DNA from: Cryobacterium zongtaii
GTDB taxonomy: Bacteria > Actinomycetota > Actinomycetes > Actinomycetales > Microbacteriaceae
NCBI RefSeq assembly: GCF_002909375.1
Contig: NZ_PPXD01000005.1
Location: 1 to 64,000 of the forward strand
Direction: 5' to 3'
DNA length: 64,000 nt
The notes beneath the pieces were generated by a model. The model saw nothing but the letters and a program-made list of their open reading frames with translations, made no database searches and had not been told where the DNA came from. The translations under genes and the position numbers were made by a program. Below are positions 21,461 through 31,519 of the stretch, in pieces; within the stretch, counting starts at the first letter, position 1; every line of letters starts with the position of its first letter.

Positions 21461-22037
21461 TCTTTTCCTCCTGTTTGGCTGCTTTATCTGCAGCTCTATG
21501 TGCATTGGCCTCTGCCTTGGCCTCTGATTTGTTCTTCAGCGGGCCAATCACCATGACCATGTTTCGACCGTCGATGGTCGGGCTCGATTCCACAGAACCG
21601 AATTCCGCGACATCCTCGGCAAATCTCTGAAGCAGACGTACACCCTGATCGGGACGGGACTGTTCACGGCCACGGAACAGAATCATGGCCTTGACCTTGT
21701 CGCCGGCCTTCAGGAAGCCTTCGGCGCGCTTGCGCTTGGTCTCGTAGTCGTGCTTATCAATCTTGAGACGGAAACGAACCTCTTTGAGGATCGTGTTCGC
21801 CTGGTTGCGCCGGGCTTCTTTCGCCTTCTGCGCAGCTTCGTACTTGAACTTGCCGTAATCCATGATCTTCGCGACCGGCGGCTTGGACGTGGGGGCTACT
21901 TCGACCAGATCGAGGTCAGCCTCCTGTGCCAGGCGCAGGGCGACATCAATCGCCACGACCCCAACCTGTTCGCCGTTGGGACCAACGAGACGGACTTCGG
22001 GGACGCGGATACGGTCATTTGTACGGGGATCGCTGAT
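21453..22037 (-). CDS. infC: Translation initiation factor IF-3
   Basis: Binds the 30S subunit and checks the start codon and initiator tRNA. An ATG/GTG-only reading would begin at the GTG at 21956 and lose the N-terminal domain. The homologous protein clearly starts further up ([20 protein letters not shown]), and the only suitable start is ATC at 22037, preceded by the strong Shine-Dalgarno GAGGAGA with 5-6 bases of spacing. That gives 194 residues. An unusual start codon in infC is the known basis of its autoregulation (AUU in E. coli). The C-terminal tail is Ala/Lys/Glu-rich. Confidence 0.93.
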   Translation of the reverse strand: MSDPRTNDRIRVPEVRLVGPNGEQVGVVAIDVALRLAQEADLDLVEVAPTSKPPVAKIMDYGKFKYEAAQKAKEARRNQANTILKEVRFRLKIDKHDYETKRKRAEGFLKAGDKVKAMILFRGREQSRPDQGVRLLQRFAEDVAEFGSVESSPTIDGRNMVMVIGPLKNKSEAKAEANAHRAADKAAKQEEKNA

Positions 22038-22134
22038 GCGTCTCTCCTCTACTCAAGCATCGTGGCTACAGCCTGACAACGGATGTCGTCCGGAGACGAA
22101 GAGGAGACAATCGCGCGCGCAATTCCTGGGATCT

Positions 22135-22152
22135 GGAACATTTCCTTGTTCC
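22135..22152 (-). promoter_or_regulatory. Small hairpin in the infC leader
   Basis: GGAACA / TGTTCC with a 6-base loop lies about 100 bases before the infC start, within the 294-base divergent spacer 22038-22331. That spacer also holds a possible -35 (TTGACC) on the minus strand near 22247-22252 but no gene. The long leader would fit translational feedback on the ribosomal-protein operon; this is not shown by any recognised motif. Confidence 0.3.
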
Positions 22153-22331
22153 GTCACTCATCAACCACGTACGGCACCCTATCTACCGTGCAAGCTGGAA
22201 ACCAGCGAGCGACGGCGGAGTGCAAACAACCCGGTAACCTTTATGAAGCGGTCAAGCGCGGGTGGGAGATTATCCACTTTCGTACCGAGACTTTCATCTC
22301 GGAGCCCGGGTAAGCATAGCAGAGGAAACCA

Positions 22332-22682
22332 GTGAGCGACAATTACGATCAGGACCAGTCCGGCCAGGCCACGAGAGACATCGCGGATGTGGCGGCGGTG
22401 GAGATCATCACGACCGCGGCGGTGCACCTGATGAGCGCCTCGGCGGTCAAGGTGGGCCTCGCCGACGACCCCGACACGCAGATCGACCTGGATGAGGCGC
22501 GCAAGTTGATCACGGCCCTCGCCGGCCTGATCACGGCATCCGCCCCCGATATCTCGGACATGCACGCGCGGAGCCTGCGCGACGGGCTGCGGTCGTTGCA
22601 GCTGGCGTTCCGCGAGGCGTCGAGCATCCCGGACCCGATCGGCCAGGGCCCCGGCGAGAAGTTCACCGGCCCGGTCAACTAG
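22332..22682 (+). CDS. DUF1844 domain protein
   Basis: A 116-residue acidic helical protein of the DUF1844 family (VEIITTAAVHLMSASAVKVGLAD, LDEARKLITALAGLITASAP). It is widely conserved in Actinobacteria and often found beside infC, as here in divergent orientation. GTG start at 22332 with GAGGAAA upstream. Function unknown; no membrane segments or catalytic motifs. Confidence 0.85.
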   Translation: MSDNYDQDQSGQATRDIADVAAVEIITTAAVHLMSASAVKVGLADDPDTQIDLDEARKLITALAGLITASAPDISDMHARSLRDGLRSLQLAFREASSIPDPIGQGPGEKFTGPVN

Positions 22683-22695
22683 CTCCCTCCCCCGC

Positions 22696-22761
22696 AACTG
22701 TTGCCGAATCGGACATGTGCGTCCGGTGCGCCGGGCACAATTGTCCGGACGGGCAACAGTT
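22696..22761. repeat. Intergenic inverted repeat between DUF1844 and nei
   Basis: AACTGTTGCC (22696-22705) faces GGCAACAGTT (22752-22761) with further partly matched pairs inside (CGGACA, GGGCACAATTGTCCGG). It fills the gap between two convergent genes and may act as a terminator. The inner GGCAC and GGCAA cores are 18 bases apart, recalling the 19-bp arrays elsewhere in the window. Confidence 0.7.
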
Positions 22762-22764
22762 AGC

Positions 22765-23619
22765 TCAGGTTTGGCAGCGCGGGCACCAGTAGGTGACCCG
22801 CTGTTCGAGTTCGCTGCGGCCCAGCCGGCCACTGCGGATGCTTGTGCCGCAGCGCCGGCACGGCTGCCGTTCGCGCCCGTAGACGAAGGTGCGCGCGCCC
22901 CGGCGCAGGTTGCCGGTGGTGGTGCGCTCCGAACGGTCCCGGTTGGCCGTGATCAGCCGGTGCGCCAGCGCGACCAGGCCGTCGACATCGGTGACCTCGG
23001 CGATCGGCCGGGTGGGCAGCAGCCCGCGCAGGAAACACAGTTCGTTGACGTACACATTGCCGAGCCCGGCGAGGTTGCGCTGGTCGCCGAGGGCGACCGC
23101 CACCGGCCGGTCCCCCGCTGCACTGTCTTCGGCAGTGCTGTCTCCGGCCGTGCTGTCTCCGGCCGTGCTGTCTCCGGCTGCGCTGTCCCCGGCTACGCGA
23201 AGCCGGCGCACGGCCTCCGCGGCGTCCCAGTTCGGGCCGAGCAAGTCGGGACCGAGATAGCCGAGGTGCTGCTCGTCCTCCGGGGTGGGAAACAGCTCGA
23301 GGGTGCCCAGCTCGAATCCCACGGCCACCCAGTCCGCGGTCTCCAGCACGATGCGGGCCTGGAATGCGGGCCGCTGCCATTTGGTGCCGTGCCGGTAGAG
23401 GTGCCAAGTGCCCTCCATCTTCAGGTGCGAGTGGATGCTGGTCTCCCCCACGTGCGCCACCAGGTGTTTGCCGCGGCTGATGACCTCGTGCACGGTCTGG
23501 CCGGTCAGGTCGACGGTGGCGAAGGCGGGTACCCGGATGTCGCAGCGCGTGAGGGTGGCTCCGTGCAGGGCGTCGTCGAGGCTGCGGGCGCTGCGGTAGA
23601 CGGTGTCACCCTCAGGCAC
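22765..23619 (-). CDS. nei: Fpg/Nei-family DNA glycosylase/AP lyase
   Basis: Base-excision repair enzyme for oxidised bases. 284 residues: N-terminal catalytic proline-glutamate MPEGDTVYR (Pro after Met removal), helix-two-turn-helix GLGNVYVNE with the DNA-binding Asn, and a C-terminal zinc finger CRRCGT...CPRC. PEGDT is typical of Nei rather than Fpg. An unusual feature is an inserted Ala-Gly-Asp-Ser/Thr repeat tract (about residues 144-170) encoded by 15-bp DNA repeats. Its start lies 8 bases inside lhr; the lhr-nei pair is also known in mycobacteria. Confidence 0.93.
   Translation of the reverse strand: MPEGDTVYRSARSLDDALHGATLTRCDIRVPAFATVDLTGQTVHEVISRGKHLVAHVGETSIHSHLKMEGTWHLYRHGTKWQRPAFQARIVLETADWVAVGFELGTLELFPTPEDEQHLGYLGPDLLGPNWDAAEAVRRLRVAGDSAAGDSTAGDSTAGDSTAEDSAAGDRPVAVALGDQRNLAGLGNVYVNELCFLRGLLPTRPIAEVTDVDGLVALAHRLITANRDRSERTTTGNLRRGARTFVYGRERQPCRRCGTSIRSGRLGRSELEQRVTYWCPRCQT
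23117..23193. repeat. 15-bp coding tandem repeat inside nei
   Basis: About five tandem copies of a 15-base unit (consensus gtgctgtctccggcc on the plus strand) encode the peptide repeat AGDS(T/A) on the minus strand. The unit length keeps frame, so copy number can vary without disrupting the gene. It lies between the N-terminal beta-sandwich and the helical DNA-binding domain. Confidence 0.85.
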
Positions 23620-26600
23620 TGAGCCTCAGCCCCCTCGGCGTCTCGGTGAAGCCGGCGGCGCGCAACGCGTCGCCCACGGTGGTGCCGAGCACAAACTCGG
23701 CGTTCACGGTTTCCACGGCGAGCTTGGGCACCCGCCCGGCGGTGACGGTCGCGGCCAGCGACCGGGTCGCCGCGAGCACGGTCTCGGATGCCGCCGGTCG
23801 TGGGGTGCCCGCTGTGCCCGGTGCCGCGCGGGAGGCAGGTGCCGTCGCCGGAGCCGAACGCGGCGTCGCGGCGGCGGCGGGTGCGGGTGCGTCTTCGGCG
23901 GCACCCGCACCGGTCTCGCCGGCCTCTCCGTCAACGGCGGCGGCCGGATCGAACACCAGCATCGACTTGCCGCCGCGCTCCACGTAGAGCACCAGGTGCC
24001 CGTCGACGAGTACCACCAGGCCGCCGGCCTTCCGGCCGGGCCGGTGACCGGTGCCCTCGGGCAGGGCCGGCCAGGGCAGCACGGCGCCGTAGGGGTTGGC
24101 CGGGTCTGTGGCGGCGAGGGTCACCGCGGCGGATACCGACCTGTCGCCGCGTTCGGCGCGTTCCCGCTGGTCGACGTAGCCGCGCATCCGGTCGATGGTG
24201 CCGGCGGTGGCGAACTGGGAGGCGCCGAGGCCCTCCACGAAGTAGCCCCGGCGGCAGCGGCCCATCTCCTCGAAGCCGCTGAGGGTCTTATAGACCAGGG
24301 CGAAGCCGCCGAGCACGTTCTCGCCCATCACGGCGCCGCGGGTGACCACGCCGTAGCGTTCGAGCATGGTCTCGCCCAACGCGTGTGCGCGACGGGTGGC
24401 CGAGGTGTCGGCGACGGGCACGATCGACCAGCGGCCGGAGACCGTGGGCGGGCCCTGCCGGCTGGGCAGGCTGGGCCGGGGCAGGGCGCGGCCGCGGTGC
24501 AGCCGGGCGCGCGGTGCGGCCCGGCGGGTGGAGTGCGCGGTCTTGCCGCCGGAGACCAGCGAGCGCACCGGGGCGAAGGTGTCGTTGCTCACCAGTCCGG
24601 ACCAGACCAGGTCCCACAGCGCGTCGACGAGGGCACCGTCGTCCTGGCTGCCGACCGAATCGGCCAGCTGCCGGAAGAAGTAACCACCGCCACCGCCCAG
24701 CGTGGCGAGGATCTCCCGCTGCAGCGCCGTGGTGTCCAGCTCGGTGGGCACCGGCAGGGTGAGCGGGGCGGTGTCGGCCAGATGCAGGCTCACCCAACCG
24801 TCGTTGCCGGCGAGCGTTCCGGCGCCGGCCCAGAGCACCTCGCCGGCGTTGGTGAGTTCGTCGAGCATGCCCGGGTTGTAGTCGCTCACCCGGGCGGGCA
24901 GGATCAGGGTCTCCCAGGCGGAGGCCGGGATGCGAGCGCCCTCGAGCTGTTCGATCACGGAGACCACGCCGTCGACACCACGCAACTTACCGCCCACGTG
25001 CTGCCAGACCGGCAGGAATCGACCGAGGGTGGCCTGGTCGACAGGCTCCACCTCGTGTCGGAGCGCGGCGAGCGAGCGTCGCCGCAGGCGCCGCAGCACC
25101 TCGGCGTCGCACCATTCGCTGCCGCTGCCGTGCGGGCGGAACTCGCCCTCGACGATCCTGCGGGCATCCGCCAGGCGGCGCAGGGCGCCCAAGGCGATGG
25201 CCGTGCCGAACCCGAATCTGGCGGCGACATCGGCGGTGGTGAACGGGCCGTGGGTGCGGGCGTACCGGCTGACCAGGTCGCCGAGCGGGTCTTTCACACT
25301 TTCGGTGAAGGCCTCCGGGATGCCCGGTGCCAGCGGAACGCCGAGGGCGTCACGCAGCCGGCCGGCGTCCTCGATCACCGCCCAGCGCTCCTCGCCGGCG
25401 ATGCCCACCCTGAGGGCGCGGCGCGCGGCGGTGAGCGCATCCAGGTGTGCACGCGCCTCGGCCTCGCCGGCTGCGGGCGGGGCGGAGGCGCCGTCGGACT
25501 CCGACTCACCGACCGCATCCGCCGGCTCGCTCCGTTCGGCCACGCCGGTCGCGGCTTGCAGTCGGGCGGCGACCTCGGCCACGGTGAGCGGGCCGAGCCC
25601 GCGGAGCAGGTCGGCCACGCCCTCCAGGCCCTTGGCCCGGCGGTCGGGGGCCACGCGCTGCAGCTCCGCGTCGGTACGGTCGATCACGACGGGATCGAGC
25701 AGCTCCCGCAGTTCCACCCGCCCGAGCAGTTCGGCGAGCAGGCCGGAGTCGATCGAGAGGGCGGTGGCCCGGCGTTCGGCCAGCGGCGAGTCGCCCTCGT
25801 ACATGAACGCCGCGACGTAACCGAAGAGCAGGGCGTTGGCGAACGGGCTGGCCGAGTCGGTGCTGGTCTCCACCAGGCGGATGGCGCGGCTGGCCACCTG
25901 CTTGGCCAGGGCCACGAGGGCGGGCAGGTCGTAGACATCCTGCAGGCATTCGCGGATGGTTTCGAGGATGATCGGGAACGACGGGTATTCGCGCGCCACG
26001 TCGAGCAGCTGGGCGGCTTTCTGGCGTTGCTGCCAGAGCGGTGAGCGGCTGCCCGGCCGGTACCGGGGCAGCAGCAGCGCCCGGGCGGCGCACTCCCTGA
26101 ACCTGGAGGCGAACAGGGCGGAGCCGCCGACCTCGTCGGTGACCAATTGCTCGAGTTCGTCGGGGTCGAAGACGAAGAGGTCGGCGCCGGGCGATTCGGC
26201 CTCGGTGTCGGGGATGCGCACGACGATGCCGTCGTCGCTGGCGACGCAGGCGCCGTCGATGCCGAAGCGTTCCCGCACCCGCGCGCCGACCGCCAGGGCC
26301 CACGGGGCGTGCACGGTGAGGCCGAACGGCGAGTGCAGGATGACTCGCCAGTCGCCGAGCTCGTCGCGGAACCTCTCGACGACCAGGGTCTGGTCAGTGG
26401 GCAGGTAGCGGGTGGCTGCACGCTGCTCGTCGAGGAAGACCAGCAGGTTGGTGACCGCCCGTTCGTCGAGGCCGACGGCCAGGCAGCGGGCTCGGGCCTT
26501 CGCGGGCGTGAGCGCGGACACCTCGCGGAGGAACGCGCCGATGGCCGCGCCAAGCTCGGCGGGCCGGCCCGGGCCGTCGCCCTTCCAGAACGGCAGCCGG

Positions 26601-28513
26601 CCTGGTTCGCCGAACGCGGGCAGCACGAGCACCCTGTCGTGGGTGATCTCCTGGATGCGCCAACTCGTGGCGCCGAGCGCGAAGACGTCACCGACGCGGG
26701 ACTCGTAGACCATCTCCTCATCGAGCTCGCCGACCCGGCGGCCGGTGGGCTGGTCGCCGCCGACCATGAAGACTCCGAACAGACCACGGTCGGGGATGGT
26801 GCCGCCGCTGGTGACGGCCAGGCGCTGTGCGCCGGGCCGGCCGGTGAGCAGGCCGGTGTCGCGGTCCCAGATGATCCGTGGGCGCAGTTCGGCGAACTGA
26901 TCGGACGGGTAGCGTCCGGCGAGCAGGTCGAGGGTGGCCTCGTAGGCGGAGCGGGGCAGGGTGGCGAACGGGGCGCTGCGCCGTACGGCGTCGAACCATT
27001 CCTCGGCGTCGATGGGTTCGAGCGCGACGGCGGCGATGGTCTGCTGGGCGAGGATGTCGAGGGGGTTCGCGGGCACCTGCAGCGACTCGATCATGCCCGA
27101 CACCATCCGCTCGGCGGCGACGGTGGCGTGGATGAGGTCGGCCCGGTGCTTGGGGAAGATGATGCCCCTGGACACCTCGCCGACCTGGTGGCCGGCCCGG
27201 CCCACGCGTTGCAGGCCGCTGGCCACCGACGGCGGCGATTCCACCTGCACGACCAGGTCGACCTCGCCCATGTCGATGCCGAGTTCCAGGCTCGACGTGG
27301 CCACCACGCAACGCAGCCGGCCGGACTTGAGGTCGTCCTCGATCATGGCCCGCTGTTCCTTGCTGACCGAGCCGTGGTGGGCGCGGGCGAGGAGCAGCTC
27401 GGCACCTTCGGTCTGGCCGCTGCCGCCCATCAGCTCGGCGGGCGGCCGCGGTGGCGGTGCGGTGGCGGTCGTTCGGGCAGCGGATGCTGCGCCGGCCTGG
27501 GCACCGGCCGCTCCCCCGGCGTCCGGGCCGCCCGCGAGCACCAGCTCGGCCTCCTCGGCCGCGGCGAGCCGCTCACTGTAGATCTCGTTGAACCGGGCGG
27601 TGAGCCGTTCGGCGAGGCGGCGGGAGTTGGCGAACACGATCGAGGATGAGTGCGCGAGCACGGCGTCCACGATGGCTTCTTCCACGTGCGGCCAGATCGA
27701 CCCGGTCTGCGGGGCCGCGGCGGAGGTGGCGCCCTCCGAGGCGGGCACGGCGCCGAGCTGGGTCATGTCGTCCACGGGCACCACGACGCGCAGGTCGAAC
27801 CGCTTCTCGTTCTTGGGCGCCACGATCTCCACGGGTGCTTGACCGCCGAGGAACCGGGCCACCTCAGACGCCGGCCGCACCGTGGCGGACAGGCCGATCC
27901 GCTGCGCGGGGGTGGCCAGGAGCGCGTCGAGGCGTTCGAGGGACACGGCGAGGTGGGCGCCGCGCTTGCTGGCCGCGACGGCGTGGATCTCGTCGATGAT
28001 GACGGTGTCGACGCCGCGCAGGGACTCGCGGGCGGCGGACGTGAGCATCAGGAAGAGCGATTCGGGGGTGGTGATGAGGATCTCTGGCGGTGTCTTCACG
28101 AGCGCCCGGCGGTCCGCGGCGGGGGTGTCGCCGCTGCGCACGCCAACGGTCACCCGCACCGGCGCCAGGCCCAGCCGTTCGGCGGCCTGGCCGATGCCCA
28201 CCAACGGGGCACGCAGGTTGCGTTCCACGTCAACGCCGAGAGCCTTCAGCGGCGAGATGTACAGCACCCGGGTGCCAGTGGGCGCGGCGGCCGCATCCTG
28301 TTCAACCGGTGTCGTGGAGGTCGAGTACAGCTTGTCGAGGGCCCAGAGGAACGCGGCCAGGGTCTTGCCCGACCCGGTGGGGGCGACGACGAGGGTGTGC
28401 GATCCGCGGGAGATGGCGTCCCAGGCGCCGAGCTGGGCCTCGGTGGGCGCATCGAACGCGCCGGAGAACCAGGTGCGGGTGGCCGGTGAGAGGCGCTGGA
28501 GGATCTCCGTCAT
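23612..28513 (-). CDS. lhr: Lhr-type ATP-dependent DNA helicase (long form)
   Basis: Superfamily 2 3'-5' DNA/RNA:DNA helicase of 1633 residues, the usual size of long bacterial Lhr. Motifs in order: Walker A APTGSGKT (about 44-51), the TTPESL segment, Walker B DEIH, SAT, then the second RecA domain (SSLELGIDMGEVDLVVQ, QRVGRAGH). A winged-helix and Lhr-core domain follow, then a long C-terminal region of unknown fold. Mycobacterial Lhr unwinds DNA and is induced by DNA damage. The C-terminus has Ala/Pro-rich linkers. Overlaps nei by 8 bases; 8-oxo/pyrimidine repair and unwinding are probably linked. Confidence 0.95.
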   Translation of the reverse strand: MTEILQRLSPATRTWFSGAFDAPTEAQLGAWDAISRGSHTLVVAPTGSGKTLAAFLWALDKLYSTSTTPVEQDAAAAPTGTRVLYISPLKALGVDVERNLRAPLVGIGQAAERLGLAPVRVTVGVRSGDTPAADRRALVKTPPEILITTPESLFLMLTSAARESLRGVDTVIIDEIHAVAASKRGAHLAVSLERLDALLATPAQRIGLSATVRPASEVARFLGGQAPVEIVAPKNEKRFDLRVVVPVDDMTQLGAVPASEGATSAAAPQTGSIWPHVEEAIVDAVLAHSSSIVFANSRRLAERLTARFNEIYSERLAAAEEAELVLAGGPDAGGAAGAQAGAASAARTTATAPPPRPPAELMGGSGQTEGAELLLARAHHGSVSKEQRAMIEDDLKSGRLRCVVATSSLELGIDMGEVDLVVQVESPPSVASGLQRVGRAGHQVGEVSRGIIFPKHRADLIHATVAAERMVSGMIESLQVPANPLDILAQQTIAAVALEPIDAEEWFDAVRRSAPFATLPRSAYEATLDLLAGRYPSDQFAELRPRIIWDRDTGLLTGRPGAQRLAVTSGGTIPDRGLFGVFMVGGDQPTGRRVGELDEEMVYESRVGDVFALGATSWRIQEITHDRVLVLPAFGEPGRLPFWKGDGPGRPAELGAAIGAFLREVSALTPAKARARCLAVGLDERAVTNLLVFLDEQRAATRYLPTDQTLVVERFRDELGDWRVILHSPFGLTVHAPWALAVGARVRERFGIDGACVASDDGIVVRIPDTEAESPGADLFVFDPDELEQLVTDEVGGSALFASRFRECAARALLLPRYRPGSRSPLWQQRQKAAQLLDVAREYPSFPIILETIRECLQDVYDLPALVALAKQVASRAIRLVETSTDSASPFANALLFGYVAAFMYEGDSPLAERRATALSIDSGLLAELLGRVELRELLDPVVIDRTDAELQRVAPDRRAKGLEGVADLLRGLGPLTVAEVAARLQAATGVAERSEPADAVGESESDGASAPPAAGEAEARAHLDALTAARRALRVGIAGEERWAVIEDAGRLRDALGVPLAPGIPEAFTESVKDPLGDLVSRYARTHGPFTTADVAARFGFGTAIALGALRRLADARRIVEGEFRPHGSGSEWCDAEVLRRLRRRSLAALRHEVEPVDQATLGRFLPVWQHVGGKLRGVDGVVSVIEQLEGARIPASAWETLILPARVSDYNPGMLDELTNAGEVLWAGAGTLAGNDGWVSLHLADTAPLTLPVPTELDTTALQREILATLGGGGGYFFRQLADSVGSQDDGALVDALWDLVWSGLVSNDTFAPVRSLVSGGKTAHSTRRAAPRARLHRGRALPRPSLPSRQGPPTVSGRWSIVPVADTSATRRAHALGETMLERYGVVTRGAVMGENVLGGFALVYKTLSGFEEMGRCRRGYFVEGLGASQFATAGTIDRMRGYVDQRERAERGDRSVSAAVTLAATDPANPYGAVLPWPALPEGTGHRPGRKAGGLVVLVDGHLVLYVERGGKSMLVFDPAAAVDGEAGETGAGAAEDAPAPAAAATPRSAPATAPASRAAPGTAGTPRPAASETVLAATRSLAATVTAGRVPKLAVETVNAEFVLGTTVGDALRAAGFTETPRGLRLSA

Positions 28514-28615
28514 CTACCCATCCTTGCCGATACCCCCGACATCGGCTCGGAAGCCGCTCTTATCTGTTGTTTCTGCGGGTGACGGATGGGCCGGGCGGGC
28601 GGCGGGCGTGGAGGG

Positions 28616-29470
28616 TCAGGCCGAGGCGACGAGCTGCACCCGCAGGGAGTCCACCCCGATGGCGATCACATCGTTGGCCGCCCAGCGCGCCGCGAGGCGG
28701 GCCAGGGTGGCGTCCAGGACGGCACGGTTGAGCCCGTCGACGAGTTCGAGGCGCACGATCAGTTCGGGCCCCGCCAGCCGCGACTGCGGGTCGCCCGCGG
28801 TCAGGCTCACGGAGAGCACTGACAGCTCGGTCGCGATGGACTCCTCGAACGCCACGGCGACGGAGCGGCTGGCGTAGCTGGGGGTCCAGGGCGCGCCCTG
28901 GGCGATCGCCCAGAGCGCCGGTCGGCGCACCGCGAACTCGGTGTCGGCGGTGGGGTCGAGCACCACGAGGTCGGTGCTCTCCTGGGCCGCCGCCAGTGCC
29001 ACCCGCACGGCGTCGGCGGGCACCGGGCGCGCCTGGGCGTTCCACTGGTGCATGGCCGCGGCCGAGGAGAACACCGGGAGCACCGCGCGGCCGTCCGGGC
29101 CGGCCACGGTGATGATCGACAGTTCCTGGGTCTTGTCCACCCGCAGCCCGTGCGGGCCGGCGGCTCCGTCTGAAACGGTGCCGACCTCATCCGCGCCGAG
29201 GGCGGTGACCAGAGGGATCAGCAGGCGCGCCGAACGGAAGGCGTCGACGACGTCCTCCTCGCCGGTCTCGCGGGCCTGGAAGCGGCGGAGCGCAAGCAGC
29301 AGGGCGGGCGGCGCGAGGCCGTCGTCGTCGGCGAACGCGGTGTCCTCCAGCGACCGGTTCGCCCAGGGCTGGCCGGCCGAATCCGCCGACGTGTCACCGG
29401 CAGCCCCACCGGCGGAGCCGCCGGCTGGGTCAGGCCGACCGGTCGAGCCGAGGTTACGCGCCGGAGACAT
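28616..29470 (-). CDS. SseB-family N-terminal domain protein
   Basis: 284-residue soluble protein with a Ser/Ala/Gly-rich start (about 1-40) then an SseB-like domain ([34 protein letters not shown]). The C-terminal third is predicted alpha/beta and unassigned. It begins 17 bases inside the end of hisA and so belongs to the his unit by position, an arrangement seen in other Actinobacteria. No enzymatic role is known. Confidence 0.8.
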   Translation of the reverse strand: MSPARNLGSTGRPDPAGGSAGGAAGDTSADSAGQPWANRSLEDTAFADDDGLAPPALLLALRRFQARETGEEDVVDAFRSARLLIPLVTALGADEVGTVSDGAAGPHGLRVDKTQELSIITVAGPDGRAVLPVFSSAAAMHQWNAQARPVPADAVRVALAAAQESTDLVVLDPTADTEFAVRRPALWAIAQGAPWTPSYASRSVAVAFEESIATELSVLSVSLTAGDPQSRLAGPELIVRLELVDGLNRAVLDATLARLAARWAANDVIAIGVDSLRVQLVASA

Positions 29471-30200
29471 CCAGCGCCTCGGCGAGGGTGAAGGCGCCCG
29501 CGTAGAGGGCCTTGCCCACGATCGCGCCTTCCAGGCCGAGGGGTACCAGTTCGCGCAGCGCGGCGATGTCGTCGAGGCTGGAGATACCTCCGGAGGCGAT
29601 CACGGGGCGGTGGGTGCGCTCCATCACTTCGCGCAGCAGTTCGATGTTCGGCCCCTTGAGGGTGCCGTCCTTGGTGACGTCGGTGACGACGTAGCGGGTG
29701 CAGCGGGCCTCTTCGAGGCGCTCCAGCACCTGCCACAGGTCGCCGCCGTCCTTGGTCCAGCCGCGGGCGGCAAGGGTGGTGCCGCGCACATCGAGTCCCA
29801 CCGCGATGGCGTCGCCGTACTGGGCGATCACGTTGGCGGCCCACTCGGGGTTCTCCAGTGCGGCGGTGCCCAGGTTGATTCGCTTGACGCCGGTGTTCAG
29901 CGCCGCTTCGAGCGACTTGTCGTCGCGGATGCCGCCGGAGAGCTCCACATTCACGCCGCGGAGCTGCTTGATGACCTTCTTGAGCACAGCGGTGTTGTTA
30001 CCGCGCCCGAATGCGGCGTCGAGGTCGACGAGGTGGATCCACTCCGCGCCCTGGTTCGCCCAGTCGAGGGCGGCATCCATCGGGTCGCCGTAGTTGGTCT
30101 CGGTACCGGCCTCACCCTGGGTGAGACGGACGGCCTTGCCGTCGGCGACGTCGACGGCGGGCAGGAGGACCAGCTTCGGGGTCTTGTTGAACTCGCTCAT
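29454..30200 (-). CDS. priA: Phosphoribosyl isomerase A (HisA/TrpF, PriA type)
   Basis: TIM-barrel isomerase of 248 residues. In Actinobacteria the hisA locus gene encodes PriA, which isomerises both ProFAR (histidine) and PRA (tryptophan). Visible: catalytic Asp in [15 protein letters not shown] (about residue 17), [27 protein letters not shown], and [16 protein letters not shown] (second catalytic Asp). The dual activity is inferred from the lineage; absence of a separate trpF in the genome would support it. Confidence 0.92.
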   Translation of the reverse strand: MSEFNKTPKLVLLPAVDVADGKAVRLTQGEAGTETNYGDPMDAALDWANQGAEWIHLVDLDAAFGRGNNTAVLKKVIKQLRGVNVELSGGIRDDKSLEAALNTGVKRINLGTAALENPEWAANVIAQYGDAIAVGLDVRGTTLAARGWTKDGGDLWQVLERLEEARCTRYVVTDVTKDGTLKGPNIELLREVMERTHRPVIASGGISSLDDIAALRELVPLGLEGAIVGKALYAGAFTLAEALDVSGA

Positions 30201-30263
30201 GATGTGCTGTGGTGACCTTTTCGTGTTGGTGCGGCCGCGATGGAGCGACCGACGGGGGAATGT

Positions 30264-30896
30264 CTAGTCGCGGAGCGTGCCGAGCCAGTTCTTCAGCAGC
30301 CGGATGCCCGCGTCGCCGCTCTTCTCGGGGTGGAACTGGGTGGCCGACAACGGACCGTTCTCCACGGCGGCGAGGAACGGGGCGCCGTGCTCGGCCCAGG
30401 TGAGGCGGGGAACCGGGAACGGCGGCATCACGTCGAGGCTCCATTCCTGGGCGGCATAGGAGTGCACGAAGTAGAACCGTTCCTCTTCCAGTCCGCGGAA
30501 CAGCACGGTGTCGGGGTCGGGCGTGACGGTGTTCCAGCCCATGTGCGGCAGTACCGGTGCCGGCAGGGCGGTGACGGTTCCCGGCCACTCGCCGAGGCCC
30601 GCGGTGTCGATGCCGCGCTCGACGCCGTGTTCGAACATGACCTGCATGCCCACGCAGATGCCCATCACCGGCCGCCCGCCGGAGAGGCGCTTGTCGATGA
30701 TGTCGCCGCCGTGGGCGTCGTTCAGCGCCGCCATCACGGCGCTGAACGCGCCGACGCCGGGGACCAGGAGTCCGTCGGCCTCGAGCGCGAGCTTGCGGTC
30801 GCCGGTGAGGGTGACGTCGGCGCCGGCGAGTTCGAGCGCCTTGACGGCCGAGTGCACATTGCCCGTGCCGTAGTCCAGGACGACGACCGAGGTCAC
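30264..30896 (-). CDS. hisH: Imidazole glycerol phosphate synthase, glutaminase subunit
   Basis: Class I glutamine amidotransferase that feeds ammonia to HisF. 210 residues with the oxyanion region GVGAFSAVM, nucleophile Cys in GICVGMQ (about residue 83) and the His-Glu pair in QFHPEKSG. HisF is not in the window. The start overlaps the hisB stop by 4 bases. Confidence 0.97.
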   Translation of the reverse strand: MTSVVVLDYGTGNVHSAVKALELAGADVTLTGDRKLALEADGLLVPGVGAFSAVMAALNDAHGGDIIDKRLSGGRPVMGICVGMQVMFEHGVERGIDTAGLGEWPGTVTALPAPVLPHMGWNTVTPDPDTVLFRGLEEERFYFVHSYAAQEWSLDVMPPFPVPRLTWAEHGAPFLAAVENGPLSATQFHPEKSGDAGIRLLKNWLGTLRD

Positions 30897-31510
30897 AGTG
30901 CGCCCTTGGTGGACGGGATGCCGGAGACCAGCGGGTCGTGGGCCTTGGCCTGGCGGAAGGCTCGGGCGAAGGCCTTGAACTCGGCTTCGGCGATGTGGTG
31001 GGGGTCGCGGCCGCCGAGGACGGTGACGTGCACGGTCAACGCGGCGTTGAAGGAGATGGCCTCGAAAACGTGCCGCACCATTGAGCCGGTGAAGTGCCCG
31101 CCGATGAGGTGGAATTCGAATCCGGCGGGCTCGCCGGTGTGCACGAGGTACGGCCGACCGGAGATGTCCACGACGGCCTGCACGAGGGCTTCGTCCAGCG
31201 GCACCAGGGCGTCGCCGTAGCGGGAGATGCCGGCCTTGTCACCGAGGGCCTGCTTGATGGCCTGGCCCAGCACGATGCCGATGTCCTCGACGGTGTGGTG
31301 CACATCGATCTCGATGTCGCCCTTGGCGTGCACGGTGAGATCGGTCAGCGAGTGCTTCGCGAACGCCGTGAGCAGGTGGTCGTAGAACGGCACGCTGGTG
31401 TGGATGTCGCTCACCCCGGTGCCGTCGAGGTTGATCGAGAGGTCGATGCTCGATTCGCTCGTTTCGCGCTGCAGGTGGGCACGGCGAGGCGAGGGCGTGA
31501 CGTTGCTCAT
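30893..31510 (-). CDS. hisB: Imidazoleglycerol-phosphate dehydratase
   Basis: Monofunctional IGPD (205 residues, no phosphatase domain). Contains two metal-binding His motifs: [14 protein letters not shown] (about 71-84) and the second half ...[15 protein letters not shown]. The N-terminal [15 protein letters not shown] is standard. Between hisC and hisH in the his unit. Confidence 0.97.
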   Translation of the reverse strand: MSNVTPSPRRAHLQRETSESSIDLSINLDGTGVSDIHTSVPFYDHLLTAFAKHSLTDLTVHAKGDIEIDVHHTVEDIGIVLGQAIKQALGDKAGISRYGDALVPLDEALVQAVVDISGRPYLVHTGEPAGFEFHLIGGHFTGSMVRHVFEAISFNAALTVHVTVLGGRDPHHIAEAEFKAFARAFRQAKAHDPLVSGIPSTKGAL

Positions 31511-31519
31511 GGCGTTAGT

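Noticed and set aside
23603-26044. 813-codon plus-strand frame over lhr
   Set aside because: Antisense shadow of lhr; Gly/His/Val/Arg-rich composition without motifs.
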